This document shows positions 12,301 through 25,047 of a DNA stretch of 64,000 nt, piece by piece. Positions within the stretch are counted from its first letter, which is position 1. Every line of letters starts with the position of its first letter. The translations under genes were made by a program, and so were the position numbers. This DNA comes from Meandrina meandrites (Eukaryota > Cnidaria > Anthozoa > Scleractinia > Meandrinidae): positions 18,827,222-18,891,221 of the forward strand of contig OY855915.1 of NCBI GenBank assembly GCA_963693305.1, given 5' to 3'. The notes beneath the pieces were generated by a model that did not search any database, was not told where the DNA came from, and worked only from the letters and a program-made list of their open reading frames with translations.

Positions 12301-12788
12301 CTGGGGAATAGCCTTGTAACGTATTTTAAGTTATCGCTTCGAAATGCCCTTCTTGAAATGATACCCTAGTTTCAGCATCGATACAGCACTAATTTCTAAA
12401 AGAGAACACGGTTTAACAGAAAACCTCTCGACCTTGAGAGAAAAACAACTAGGTCGGTGACGTATAAGTTCGCGTGCGATATGCACGATATTGACCCAGT
12501 TCGAGCCTCTTCCCACGCCATTTAACTGCAGTCATTCTCAGACAACATCAGCATGTCAAGATACTGCGGAGCCCGAGTGATATTATCGCAGTCATTATAT
12601 TATCTTAAGAACTTCAGGCAATAGATCATCGCCACCGTCATCGTAATCACCAAACAATCAGTTCTTAAACAACAAGTGCAGTTGTTCTGGTTTGCATGGC
12701 CCTTCTTAAAGGGAAGTGCATGTCGAATCAATATCGCCCGTATCGAAACCGACCCCTCCACCGCCTAATTTAAGAAGATATTTCCGTT

Positions 12789-12798
12789 TATATAAAAG
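12789..12798 (+). promoter_or_regulatory. TATA box, candidate distal Six3/6 promoter
   Basis: TATATAAAAG matches the core-promoter consensus. About 25-30 bp downstream is CTCTCTCACTCAC, which offers initiator-like YYCAYY starts near 12815-12820. A leader exon with a good donor follows. Assignment to Six3/6 is inference: the next strong plus-strand acceptor directly before a coding start is at 21169. Confidence 0.4.
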
Positions 12799-12817
12799 CC
12801 CCGCTCTCTCACTCACA

Positions 12818-12961
12818 AACTATATGTGTTTAAAACGGCTGCGGGTTCGTTAGTGCTTCTGACAACCACCGAGTCTACTCAAACATACAGTTCGTTTAGT
12901 TTCCTTTTCGCTTGCTACTGATCTTCATCATTGGCCACAGTCGAATTTAATCTTCTTTTCC
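12818..12961 (+). other. Candidate 5' leader exon
   Basis: This lies between the TATA-defined start region and a strong donor (C|GTGAGTA, GT at 12962). It contains one upstream ATG (12824) opening a 10-codon frame that ends at TAG 12851-12853, so it looks like a 5' UTR rather than coding. Joined to the acceptor at 21169 it would give Six3/6 a leader of about 220 nt and an 8.2-kb first intron. Other possible donors between here and Six3/6 are at 16866 (GCGAG|GTAAGC) and 19654 (GAT|GTAAGT). Confidence 0.3.
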
Positions 12962-15900
12962 GTGAGTATAAACCTTTTATATTGAAATCTTATTGTAGTG
13001 CTTTATCTACTCCATCGACCAACGAAAAATTCTTAGGAATCAGAGCAAGAGAAAAAAAAAACGCAAATATTTGTACACTACAGTGTAATCTCAGTTTATC
13101 TTTCCAGAATGTTCGTGTTACGCGTGCCGCAGAGCTGAGAAACATCCTATCACTGCCCGACATGAAGCAATATATGCTGGCAAATATAGTGGAAATATTC
13201 GCTCTTTCTTCTGAGATTCGTGTGCTTATCTTATTTGCTGTGCGTTTTTTTCTGATTCCAATTATCGTCGTTGTTTGCTTTGGTGAAAACTGTGCAGGTT
13301 AGATCAGCGAACGGCCTAAAGTTGCGAGTTTTTATTTCGATTGCAATATACCCCTTCTTTCTGATACACAGTATTGATTTAGCTGGTGGAAAATCACTTA
13401 TTTTATTGATTAAGTGCGTTGCAGACGTCTTTGTGAAGGGATGTATGGAGCCACTATTGTTAACTATCTTCTATTTATCACTCTGTCTTACATTCTAAGA
13501 ATAACCCAACGTGGAAGCCGGGCGAAACAAGAATAAAGGAAGTTCTCGTCAATTAAAATGAAACAGCCATCAACTCCAGTGTGTTAGAACTTAAGGACTT
13601 TAATTTTTTTTGCACAAAATGATAATCACCTGTGTTTTTAAGTTAATTATACGGGATCATTTTCCTTTTGAAAAGCACGTGCGTTATCTTGTCTTCGAAA
13701 TTCAAAGCAGCCAATCTGGTTTTTAAAATAAACATTTCTTTTCTTAGCACAAAGAAAATCAAGCCAAAAGTTACAAGAGTGGCCGACTTCCTTATTCTGG
13801 CGTTTTGTTCTCAAAATTTTATGCTGCAACTAAACGGAGTCGTGATCATATATATTTAATAGCGTAACTTTTAGCCCAATAGGTATTAGCTTTTAAGCTA
13901 CTGCCGACCGTGCTGGTTTCTCATGAAATCAAGTCTAGTGAACTAGTATATTAAACTCTAAACCACAACTATGCAAATGACTCCTGATGACGAAAAACGA
14001 AAACCACTTTTTAAGTGTTTTCCTCATCTAACTTTTACACCCGCCGAGCCTTGTAATCATTTCCATTTTTAAACCTTTTTAATTTGAATTTCCGTGCCTT
14101 TGTACATAGCGTATAAATCTTGTTCGCGCTTTCTATAGCACGGGGATTCCGTTATACATAACGGCCTGGTATATATGGCTAGTTTTCAATTTCTATTCTA
14201 TTTCGCCGCACCCTAATGCAATAACAAAACTTTAGACTCTTTAATAATACTGCCAGGAGCAGTTAATAATAATCTGTTTTGCACGGAACCAAAATACGAA
14301 GATGGGAATTTATTGCAAAGTAATGAAGCAAATTGTGCGAGATTACTTCCACTGGCATGGGGCAAAGGGTGGCCTCTAAGCAATTTACCACCCATGTGGC
14401 CTAACCAAGAAATAATTCTGATTACATATTAAAGCTGAATTTTCAGGAATTTTCAAGAAATTGGCTTGAAATAAAAATGCGTGTCTCCAAAGATGTACGT
14501 TTTGATGTCGTCAAGAGCCTTGTAAAAGTTGCCCAGGGCGAAAACCAAAATCACACGTGTGAAAAGAAATAACTAAGAAAAACTATAATTGGGCAACCCG
14601 CACGCTGAGCGGGCGCCCGGTTTTGTCTAATCTTCCATTCATTAAAGTCGAAACCACGGGAAGTCAATTTTGTAAGATCACGGAAACAAAAAGTATCACA
14701 TTCGCAGTATTATTTCATGTATCATAATAAGAAGTCAAAATATAAATACTGGAGAAGGAAATCAGTTTCTTCTTAATATAATTAGTGGGACTGCATGCCG
14801 CGATCTCTAACGGGTAACAATTACCCGTGTTTTTGACGTTAATAGCGATTCTCGACTAAGTTAATTGATGTAGCTGGATTAAGAACAGGGGCCGTCGTTT
14901 TGTGACTTGGTCTAGAATTGAAAAGGAGGTGATACACTTCTTCAGTTTACGATGTTCCAATCACGCAGTTAAATATATCTTTATGAATTAAATTTTATTA
15001 TGGTGTTCAGTACGCCTCCCGCCGAGCCACCGCTAGGTCATGAGATCCCTGATATTAGTTTAATTAATGTTTAACATCGAAACTTCGACTTTTTATAGTT
15101 TTGCCTTTGCCATACTTCGCACGAAACGTGGAGGTTCGTGTTAAAGGATTGTCGTCTCCGTGCCGTCATGGCGACTCGGTCATCTCATGATAGCTGTTAG
15201 CGTGTTAGAACGATCATTAAACTTAAACGTCTTCAAGAGATTTATTTTCAGCTGAGTTAATTACCGAACCATAGGTCACTCAATCACTTGATCGGACGTT
15301 ACGTTCTGTGGCAAAGCCACCTGGTTCTTACCACCTTGTGCTCCGCTCGCCTTCCCTAGGTATCTCAAGCTTTAACAGAAACGGTCATATCTAGAATAAA
15401 GAATGCTTTTTGCACCCGGTCTGATACCAGCACTAAGTCGCCGAAGCTGTATTTATGCTCGCGTGCCGCACCATCACGCTATAAGGCCTATCACTTTTTC
15501 CCGAAGGTGAACTTTGAGTGTATAGTGGTTTAGGTCATTTGGAAATGTAAAACACATGTGTAACTTTGCTATCGAAATCTGTTGTTTGATTTTGATTTAT
15601 AGCTAAGTAAACCTTGTTAGAATCCTTACGGTTCGTCCTGTGCAGTTTGCTGTGAAAAATACCTTTGCGTGATCGCGCGCTCCGTTGGCGATGCGTGAAA
15701 AAATTACTTTTATTTGTTGTGGGAGAACTGTTTCCATTAGTATCATTAATAGACTGGAGTCATCGATAAGGCTATTTATCTTCCTAAGGAGTGTTCTCAC
15801 GTAAAGCAACCGTTTATACATTCACTATCGTCAGAGACATGATAGCTCCCGATAAGGCCCCATCTTGTCAGATGTACGAGGAATATATTTCTTTTTTTGT

Positions 15901-18900
15901 CAAAACATTGTCGTTATTAGATCAATCTTTGACCACGCTGGTAAAGCACTCGCCAGCTTTAAAAATAGTCTAAGGTTAATGAGATTCTTCACCACTCTAT
16001 AATTACCGAAAAATTTATACCCGAGACGATTCCACGGCTGTCAGAAGAAGCTGCGCCCGCAAAAAAATTAAACAGCGAATCGCAAGCGATTCACTAATTC
16101 GCTCGTGATTCCCAGCGCGTTTTCAATCTTGCATGTGTAGCCTTATCATAGCGAGTTCTTAACGGCAATTTAGCTAATCCCGTTGAAATGCTCGTAACGG
16201 CTTGAAAGAAGACGAAATTTGGTTGATAATGCAGTGGGCGTATCACTTCTTAAATGTTAATTCAAACAAGCCCATTGGCACACAGGCGCGAGTCATTACT
16301 ACCAGCTCTGACATTTGATTTAGAAGGGCCCCTCTTTGTTCTTTATTGGAGTATATTACTGTTCCCAGTGGGATACGGCGTGCAAATAGGAAAGCTTCTA
16401 GATACGATGGATGCTTAACAACATTAAACCTTTTGTTGTTTAACATTACGGGCTATTGTGCCCGTACAAAAGGCTTGATAAGCTGAAGGGCTGATTGAAT
16501 TGCATAATCCGCTCGGTGAATAGCAAGCGGAGCTCTATTATGTCCTATCATTTACATATGACAGTAAAAGCAATTAGGAACGTAACAAGTGGTAGTTAGT
16601 TGTAATAGAACGGCTTGATATTGTGTTCGATATTTTGTCTAATGCTCAGTCTGTTTGTATAGTCATTGTTTAGAAGCAAACCCCCCGAGCTGGGGCTTTT
16701 ATCTCCTGGCTGCATAGCACGCCCAAAAAACATTTGCCCATTGTTAGTGGGTGAGTGAAGTGAACGGCTCGCAAGCTAATCAGCGAACGTTATCTGAAAC
16801 GATTACTCTGACACTGCTGCCGTTCAGAGCATCTCGAGAGTGAAATAGATCTCAAAGCAGGCGAGGTAAGCAAATGCGTTTCTATTCTGTCGCCAACACA
16901 TTTTTAATGTTTTATCGTATTTAGGCAAGTACATTGCGAAAGTAAATCGATCGAACCGCGTGGCTGCTTGATGCGTTTTGAGTACAAACAAAGACTGATT
17001 TCAAATAGTTGGCCAAACATTGAGGCTATCAGGTCAAGTAACTAAACGTACGTACGGCTTCGCTGTTTCGCGGGAAACGGCTTAACCTCCAGTGGTGTAG
17101 TGTACACGTTGAATTAGAGAACATTTACACCCCGGGCAATTTCTTCTTGAAGCCTAGAAGGATAAATCCGTAGTGCTAAGTGAAATCGGAAGTCGATTAA
17201 CTGAAAAGTATGTAAACAAGGGGACATTTAGAACCCGTGAGCAAACAAGTCAACCACATTATTTTCTCACACACAAGATGGCAAAGGAAATGCCAACTCG
17301 AAAGATATTTTTAGCGATGCCGTTGAGGGCATGCAGTTTAAAGCCGGCTGATCAGTTTGGGAGTTTTGTGAACACTTTTGGACAAAGCTTCTCCGCCCCC
17401 AGCTGATTTGTGCTTTATTTTACGGTCGAGAATTTTGTCAAGGTCGTCACCGTGCATTTGTTATTTTTTTCCCTTCGTTTAGAGCCAGTCATCTACATTT
17501 GTTGCCTGAGACAAATGGCAATTTGGGAATTTTTTGAGGGCCTCGTTATGTCGTCATATTTCTTAGATTCACCTTGCTCAATATAGTTCACCTTCTTCAC
17601 AGAATTGTTCATCGATTCGCGTTTGGTATTTCGATTAACTTCGGAAAAATGTTTGCCAATCTCACTTTTCTTTTCAACTTCTTGTTCATCTGCTGGTCGA
17701 GACGGTCACCAGTTACAAATTTTCTCAGCTTTTCTTTCGTCTCGTTTCCTTAGTTTCAAGGTATACCTTTAGTGGCATGCAGTTCGAGAATTGTCTTTCG
17801 TGCTTAAATCACTTTAGGTTACATCCCTGACGTTTTTCCGCTTTCTCAACATGTGAACCGCTTGCCTCCTGCGAGACGAGATCTGTCTGTTCCAATGCTG
17901 CATCGTTCAATTTGGACACAAAATAATTGACTTTTGGCCTCAATAAGTTCTCTTTCAGAAGCCAAACTACATTTCGAAAACACTGACATGAATGATTTAT
18001 GAAAGTAGACACCAACACAATAGCATGCGTTTTGAAATTTGCTTATTAGCGGTGGTGTTGTACGTAGTGTTTCCCTGTACACGATTTGTTCATTCTCTGC
18101 AGTTAAGTTTGCTTTTGGTAGATTGATTATTTGAGTTACAGCGCCGGCTTCGGTGTCTTCCTTAATCACTTTCCGCTAAACAAGAGCAAGCGAATTGCCA
18201 GATGGAGAAACAATGTTTTATCGCCTAAACATCCAAGTAATGTTGATTGCGTTGAATGAATGTGCCGTTCATTTGTATGTGATAGTAATTGAAAAAAAAG
18301 AAAGTTGCGATTCATTTAAATCGTTTGCATTACTGTCTGACGTGCTTTGGCAGGATGAAGTGATTTCTTTAGGGTCTGTATATGATCTTTGTAACACTGT
18401 GAAACAGAAATTACGATTGATTTTGTTTAGTTTGACAAAACGAACTAAAAATTCTTTTCATTTTTTTAATGTTCTGATCACTAAAATTGCCAACTGAAAA
18501 AAGTGGAAAGCGAGTTTTCAGTTTTTGCTGGAAAGTTCTATTTCGTTTGAAAACAACATTTCCATGTGGACAGATTGCGTGGTGTGGTTTCTTGGATCAC
18601 TGAGCGCTCATGAACTATTCTCCTGTGCATTTATTTGTAGTTTTCTGTCAATATTTTGCCAAATGGTTAGAGTATCTAAGGCCTTATTTAGGCTTCTTAC
18701 AACACATTTCCATATAAAACTATGACCGCATCAGGAGAAGTGTTTGATCCTAGCCCCTCGAGTCAAGCTCTTGATACTCATAACGGAACAAAGTCCGTTT
18801 TGTGTATTTGCAATACTTTAGATCGATAAATTCGATCTGCTAGACAAAAGTTAGCAGTATAGTTATACCGGGAAATTCAACACCGAATCGAATATCGCGA

Positions 18901-21169
18901 GAGGCTGAGCACGCACTAAAAACCGAATCACCTTTTTTGTCGAGTGGATGGAGTACGTATGCAAATATAGCGCTCATCTCGTGTGGGTTCGCTGTCGAAA
19001 TTAATTACTTTTCATTCGCAGATGACACATTTGGCAAATCATTAGTGACAATAATAAGGTGTTTATACTTTAAGGTCTGTTATTCAGCGAACCCAGGACT
19101 CTTCGCTATCCAAGTGACATTACGACGACCCTGAATGCCAAACAGATAATCCGTGCGTGAGAGTAGCGTACCTTTTGCTGCAAATTTTTTTTTCGCGGAG
19201 CTTGTTTACATAGACGTAAAATGGTTGTTTTGACAATCCGGGGAGGTTACACAGCGAGTTGTAAATGGCACGGCGGGTCGCTAAACAGCTGAACAAGGGC
19301 CAATATTTCTTTTCTCAACGAGCAAACAATAAACTGCTTATATTTGCTACCTATATCGAGCAAAGATAAAGCATTTTCTTCTGACGTAGTCACTACACGA
19401 CTTTATAAAGTGCGAAACAATAAAGCTCAAGAATTTCTTTCACTCGAAGTGCGGTGGTGGCATCAAACAGATAGAACTCATCAATCTTGGCGCGAGGAAC
19501 GCTTGTTCGCTAATGAGCTTTCGCGTTTTTGTTTTCTTTCTTTGTGCAAATATATCAGAAAGTTAAACTTCGCAAATAAACACAACAATAATAATAACAT
19601 GTTCAGCGACGTCTACTAAAGGGAAACGGAACTCTGACTCGTCATCATTTGATGTAAGTCTTTATAAGGTTTGCTTTGTATATTTTTTTCAGTTTCAACA
19701 GGCAATTTACCTTTAATTTCTTGTTTGCCATGATGCATTTTTAATGTCTAGCCTCTCACAGCTGTGTACTTGCCCTTGGCGAAGCCGTGTGCTGAGATTT
19801 TGATTCCTCTTGCCGAGCGCAGCACGTTACCAATTGACTAATTCTCAAACCTTATTTTATTCCGGTACAGCTTAATTTTATGTTAATCGGGCAGATGACA
19901 CATTTTCAAAAAGCATTTATCTATCAGAACTATCGCTAAACGTGGCCATGTTAACCCGCTGTTCTCAGGCATGAGGAGACCATCTCATTCGGAGATTATA
20001 TTCATAACGGTGCATGTGCATGACCTGCAGATAAGCTTCGATATCAATACTGTATATTTCTTTACATGAAAAAATAATTATTGCTTCTAACGAGACGCCA
20101 GATTTAGGCATATTATGACTCTGTTGATTGAAAAACCCCATGTTTGCGAAGCTATACAAAGTCACCGAAAAAGTTATTCTTCATAACAATCGTGTATTGT
20201 CGAGCCAAAACGTCGCGTTTTATAACCATATTTTGTCGTTGTGTACACGTAATGCTGGGAAAAGCAATTAGGATTCACTCAATTAGCGAGAGCTTGACTC
20301 GCGGGAAAACAGAAAGGCATTAGAAATGGCCGGCCGTCTGGATCTCGATCAATTGGCACAGCGGGCAGATCACGATTTTAGCTAAATCGACTTGGCCCGG
20401 AAAGACGAGGGATAATGCGAAGTTCATATGTGGAGGCGTGGACCAACACACACAACTAAGACATCTTACGTATATTGTTCGCACGAACTTTTGTAATCCA
20501 TCGAACTCAATATGATAGATAAACGATCATATCACTCAAGGCCTATAACGTTTAAATTTCAATCGGGGCAAACGCGCATACCTCTCACATTGTTTAGCTT
20601 TTGATTATATCAACCATTCAAGGTGATGAGTCTTGCCATTCTCTGTCACAGTAAGGGGAATTTTGTGTGGTGTTATCTGCCTGGGAATCTCTATTCGTCT
20701 AACGGTGTGAGTCGAACCTCTTTGAGCCCATCCCCCAGTAAAGCTTTTTTACGGTGATATGTGATTTTCTGCCTAGCATCTGTCAGTGAAAACGATAAGG
20801 AGAAACTTTAGCAAACAATGGGCGATTAATTGAGAGGTTCTTTCTTAACGCCCACTTCAAGTCAGTTTTGACGCAAATTGGAAAGTTTGGCTTAGAGGAA
20901 ACTTTCTTGCGGTAGTTTTTACACTTTAGGCTTCACAACTTGCAGAAGTGTTATCCGATATCTGTATTTTATGTCCCATCTGCCCTGAACATTGTTTAGG
21001 CCGAGTAATAACACCTTGCGGTAATGATTGACACCGTTGCCATAGCAGGCTTGTAATTAGAGCTTTGCACGCCAATCAGGTAGCTAGAGTTTAACAAACG
21101 TAATACTCGATCTTAGCGATAATATACCCCATGTTTCTAACCCTCTTGATAAATACTGACACTTTACAG
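12962..21169 (+). other. Upstream non-coding region or first intron of Six3/6
   Basis: About 8.2 kb without a convincing coding exon. Frames such as 17846-18169 (minus, 107 codons) and 18195-18497 (plus, 100 codons) have no recognisable domain. The right end has intron 3'-end features: a TACTGAC branch-point-like heptamer, a short pyrimidine-rich patch and ACTTTACAG ending at 21169, 74 bp before the Six3/6 ATG. Developmental enhancers would be expected here, but none can be called from single-genome sequence. Confidence 0.35.
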
Positions 21170-21243
21170 AGACATTACCACACCCCTGCATTTAGCCTTA
21201 ATAGACGGCTACCAAGAAGGAGAAACCGTACACAACCGGCGTG

Positions 21244-21818
21244 ATGTTTGCTCCGCTTCCAGCCCTCAGCTTCACGCCGCAGCAGATCGCACAAGTCTGC
21301 GAAACTCTGGAGGAAAGCGGTGACATCGAGCGCTTGGCCAGATTTCTGTGGTCCTTGCCAGTGGCCCCTGGAACGTTAGAAGCCTTGAGCAAACACGAAA
21401 GCGTGCTTCGAGCGCGAGCCATTGTGGCGTTTCACATGGGAAATTTCCGGGACTTATACCACATATTGGAGACGCATCGCTTCGGCAAAGACTCGCATGC
21501 CAAATTGCAAGCGATGTGGTTAGAAGCTCATTACCAAGAGGCCGAGAGACTTCGAGGAAGACCCTTAGGTCCTGTCGATAAGTATCGCGTTCGCAAGAAG
21601 TTTCCTCTTCCCAGGACAATTTGGGACGGAGAGCAGAAAACGCATTGTTTCAAGGAGAGGACGAGAAGTTTGCTTCGCGAGTGGTACCTACAGGATCCCT
21701 ACCCAAACCCGACAAAGAAGCGCGAACTGGCGCAAGCCACCGGCCTCACACCGACACAAGTTGGAAACTGGTTTAAAAATAGACGGCAGAGAGATCGCGC
21801 TGCAGCAGCTAAAAACAG
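21244..21818 (+). CDS. Homeobox protein SIX3/6, coding exon 1
   Basis: This exon encodes residues 1-192 of a 237-aa transcription factor of the SIX3/6 class. The SIX domain spans ~9-120 and the SIX-type homeodomain ~124-185, whose third helix reads [13 protein letters not shown]. The WF-N-RR recognition-helix residues are intact and the AAAAKNR tail is typical of the family. Vertebrate SIX3/SIX6 act in forebrain and eye and repress through Groucho co-repressors; cnidarian orthologues are known from the aboral (apical) territory. I chose ATG 21244 because an in-frame TAG lies at 21202 and the mature N-terminus ([10 protein letters not shown]) fits the family. The GTG just before it is not needed. 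The exon ends ...AAC AG|GTAAAA, so codon 192 (Arg) is split. At 237 aa the protein resembles SIX6 in length and lacks the Gly-rich N-terminal extension of vertebrate SIX3. Confidence 0.97.
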
Positions 21819-24800
21819 GTAAAATCTAACTCTTACAACTTGCAAATTTTCGCTTTAGCAGCTTTGCTTTCGCTCTGTCTGGGTCCAGTGCCGTTTGTTG
21901 ATTTTACCTTAGTACGTAAAGCTAAACATGGAAATCCTCTCAACGAAAATTCCCTTTTGGCCACCAAAAGCTCAAATCTCAGCACAGCTCAGCAAGTTTG
22001 AAACGGAAACGGTCAAATTAGGATAAAGTTTAGTGGTGAAAATGCGATCCATGACTGTTTTTATGAGTGTTTCGCGGTCGCTTCCGTCACACAAAAGCTC
22101 CACACTTCTCTCAAATTGGTTTAGGTGGTTTGCAGCATAACAGATGGGGTAGAACAACGCTTAATCCTGAAATTTACACCGCACGGATAAGACCATTGAT
22201 AGTCCGGCTCGGTGACAGTGTGTATATTTTATTGAGGCATGTGGTCAACAAATCGAAACAGACCTATCGCTATTTGTTTCAGACTCGCATTTGGTTTCCT
22301 TTATTGAGAAGCGTCCTACATTAAACGAGAAATAGCATCTATCGCATTGTACTCGACAGACGTGGCGCCAGCGAAATGTGTGTACAATAACACGCGCGTA
22401 TCGCATGTAAATTGTACACATGGCTTTCATCCATATCATCGCCGTGCTATATACACTCGTCTGATGAAGGAAATTGATCGAGATACCGTTTCCCCTGAGA
22501 TTTTCCGGAATTGTGTAGCATCTCTTAAATTCCACTCTTCTGTCATTTGTTTTCCCAAGGAATATTTGATAATTTTCTTAGGTACTTAGATAGGATTATG
22601 AACCGAATTTGCTTATTTGTTTACCGTATTTTCATCTAATAACTATTTGGGGGCATTATGAAGGCAAATGGATTGGGTTTTTATTTTTTCACGTGCGGGC
22701 ACATTGCTTATGGCTCGCCAGAAATTGTAATTCTATCTTTCTTAAATTGTTTTTAATCGTCGACGACGAAAGATACAAAAAAGTAAAAATTGGCCAGAAT
22801 ACGAGGAGAAGGAGAAGACGAACAGCTCGAATGTAATCTTTTTAACGTTCAAACAGCGATATTGAGTGTGAAGTGGGAGGCACTCACACTTTGACAAACT
22901 TTACAACGTGAAAAGGCGATAACAAGGTTTCGCATTTAGCAAGCAAACATTAAAACTAAATGACGTGAAAGCTTCAAATATTAATTAAACTCATTCGCCT
23001 GGCACAGACAGGGCGGACTGTGCGGTATTTAAAACGTTGCCTTGCAAATCCTAATATTATTCTGTAAACAGAAAGCGAGAAAAGAAAAACATATTTTTCT
23101 TCTAGACATTCCTTAACATGTAGATATGTTGGAGTGTTTGTTTGACTGGGCCGGCCTTTTAATAAATACAAGCTTACCGTTTTGCAGTTTTGTTCCGATG
23201 TGTTTGCGGTGTGAATGAATTTAACGTTATAGTAATCTCCAAATCGCACTGTAAGTCTGTTTTGAGAACTAATGAAGTATTTATTTAAAAGGATGTTTTA
23301 CTGATACGAGCAACGATACTCTGCCAGAAATTTCCTCCTCTCTGAAGAATAGCGTCTATCAAGTTTTATTCTTGCAACACCGCAGGTTTATAAACTGCGC
23401 TACATTTTGTAATTTGTCTGTTGACTCGGTAGACTAGCGGCGAAACCTATATCTTTCACTTCCACAAACACAGTGTAATCCGCCCGGCCGGGCATCCAAA
23501 ATTCGGCAGTTGGTTTTACAAATAGATCGTCTGCATGTTTGGCACGGAAGCGCGCTCTTCTTGTCTTCTGTTATGAAAATCGCGAGATCTTTGTTGAGTA
23601 CAAATGAAAATCATTTGCACCTAGTTTTGGAGTAGGGAATTGTCAAATTGAGTGAGTGTATAGTGATAAGTATCATCAAAGCCATTAGGCCTTTCAGGAA
23701 TACAGTTTCACGCCCAAGTTTATAAAACTTAACAAGAAAAAAGTGCGCCGAGATAATGGCTTTATTTCGGTTCATTAATAAATCTTGTCTAGCTTCCTTT
23801 TCCCGGCACGTACATGTATGTTATGGTGAAGCGTATTGTTATAAAAATTTGTTTTAGCGAATTTGGATCGCAACTACTCTCCAAATACACGAGCAGATTT
23901 TTTTTTTTTGAAGTGTGTGCTTTAAATCCTTTGCTGTTATTTTAGTTACTTTTGCGACATTCAGTGCCTAAGCGCCAAAAAAAAACCAAAAAAGGAAAAA
24001 AACCATTAACTTATTTCGCCAGTTAAAGACAACATTGCATCTCCGAATACAACTGAAAAATAAGTGATAATGGGCAAACAAAACAGTGATATCTGTTTTA
24101 TTTGATATTGGCTTCAAAGGCAGTGGCCTTATGTCGTTTGCGAGTGCATTTTCTTTTCATTCGGTGGTGTCCGAGTTGTAACAATAAATATAATTTTGCA
24201 AAGTTACGTTGTTTTGGAAACGTGGTGTACGTCTTGGCAATGAGTCTTTTCTTGACGCGAATTGCATTGTTCATTAGTGGCTTTAAGAAATCAGTTTTGG
24301 TTATTAATGAACGAGTTGATTCTTTAAAAAAAGCTTTTGAATGTCGTTGTTTCTGCATCTGAATGGAGGTTTCATAGAAACATAGCTTTTCAGCCTAGGT
24401 ACTCGAACACACTGTATACTTGCACCCTGGACTTAAGGTGTTATCCGTCTGTATTCGATCCGCCACGAAACATCATCCCGACTCAAATTTGTAAGCGGTC
24501 CTTGGGGTTAGATGTTTATATTTCATGTTCATTTAGAGATGCAACGACATTTTTTCATTAAAAAAATCGGTTGATAAATGCTGCAAACCAACATTACAGT
24601 ACAATGAATTCCACGATAAATTACTTTTAGCCGACCGCACGTCTCGATCTGCGTTCTTAAAAAAATGAAACGCCTGGAGAATCGCTTCTCACTCATTTCA
24701 GCAATCGAGCGCGATACATTTGTTCTTTTTAAAGTTGAAAGCCTATTCATGCAGGCGGCAGGCAAATCACAGATGTACACTGCCTGCAGCGATTATATTA

Positions 24801-24908
24801 CCAGAAATTATCTGCTGATTTCTTTCAATTTTCACCCCAGTGAAAACCAATGTAATCCGATGAGTTTTTCAAATCACTAATGGTTTATTGCATTATTTCC
24901 ATTCGCAG
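21819..24908 (+). other. Six3/6 intron
   Basis: A 3,090-bp intron with donor GTAAAA (21819) and acceptor TTTCCATTCGCAG (ending 24908). It splits the Arg codon directly after the homeodomain tail, the place where vertebrate SIX3/SIX6 genes also have an intron. This agreement supports both the splice call and the orthology. Open frames inside it (for example 22347-22589 and 24098-24362 on both strands) are not supported as genes. Confidence 0.9.
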
Positions 24909-25047
24909 AATGAACCAACAACAAGGTCAGCACCTATCGCAGTGCAAGGGGAGTTTTTCTCCAGAGGGAAAAGCTATGGAAGACTTTCGCGGGCTAAAAA
25001 ATTCACCAATTTCCAGTTCAACGGACGATTTACGCAAAGGCGAGTGA
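24909..25047 (+). CDS. Homeobox protein SIX3/6, last coding exon
   Basis: This exon completes the split Arg codon and adds 45 residues to TGA at 25045-25047. The tail starts MNQQQGQHLSQ, is rich in Gln, Ser and Gly, and ends TDDLRKGE. It has no recognised domain and is shorter than the vertebrate SIX3 C-terminus, as expected for the fastest-changing part of the family. A competing longer frame over the same DNA (to 25148) reads as an Arg/Lys-rich peptide and is an out-of-frame shadow. The exon is too short to stand out without the splice model. Confidence 0.9.

Larger units (their letters stand above)
7154..12788. other. No gene seen; gene-poor stretch upstream of Six3/6
   Basis: About 5.6 kb without a supported gene. 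It holds a 55-bp tandem duplication at 9250-9347 and a 20-bp palindrome at 8949-8968. Short frames (8226-8417, 8467-8667, 11012-11280) overlap on opposite strands and look like chance. Confidence 0.45.

Noticed and set aside
12931..13302. 123-codon frame with a TTG start
   Set aside because: There is no ATG near the start, it runs across the GTGAGT donor, and it shows no domain. The leader-exon reading fits better.
21272..21619. 115-codon minus-strand frame and 77-codon plus-strand frame over Six3/6 exon 1
   Set aside because: They are shadows of a GC-richer, strongly conserved coding exon.
24098..24362. 86-codon frames open on both strands
   Set aside because: Mirror-open frames in AT-poor codons are a chance effect, they lie in the Six3/6 intron, and no splice or start context supports either.
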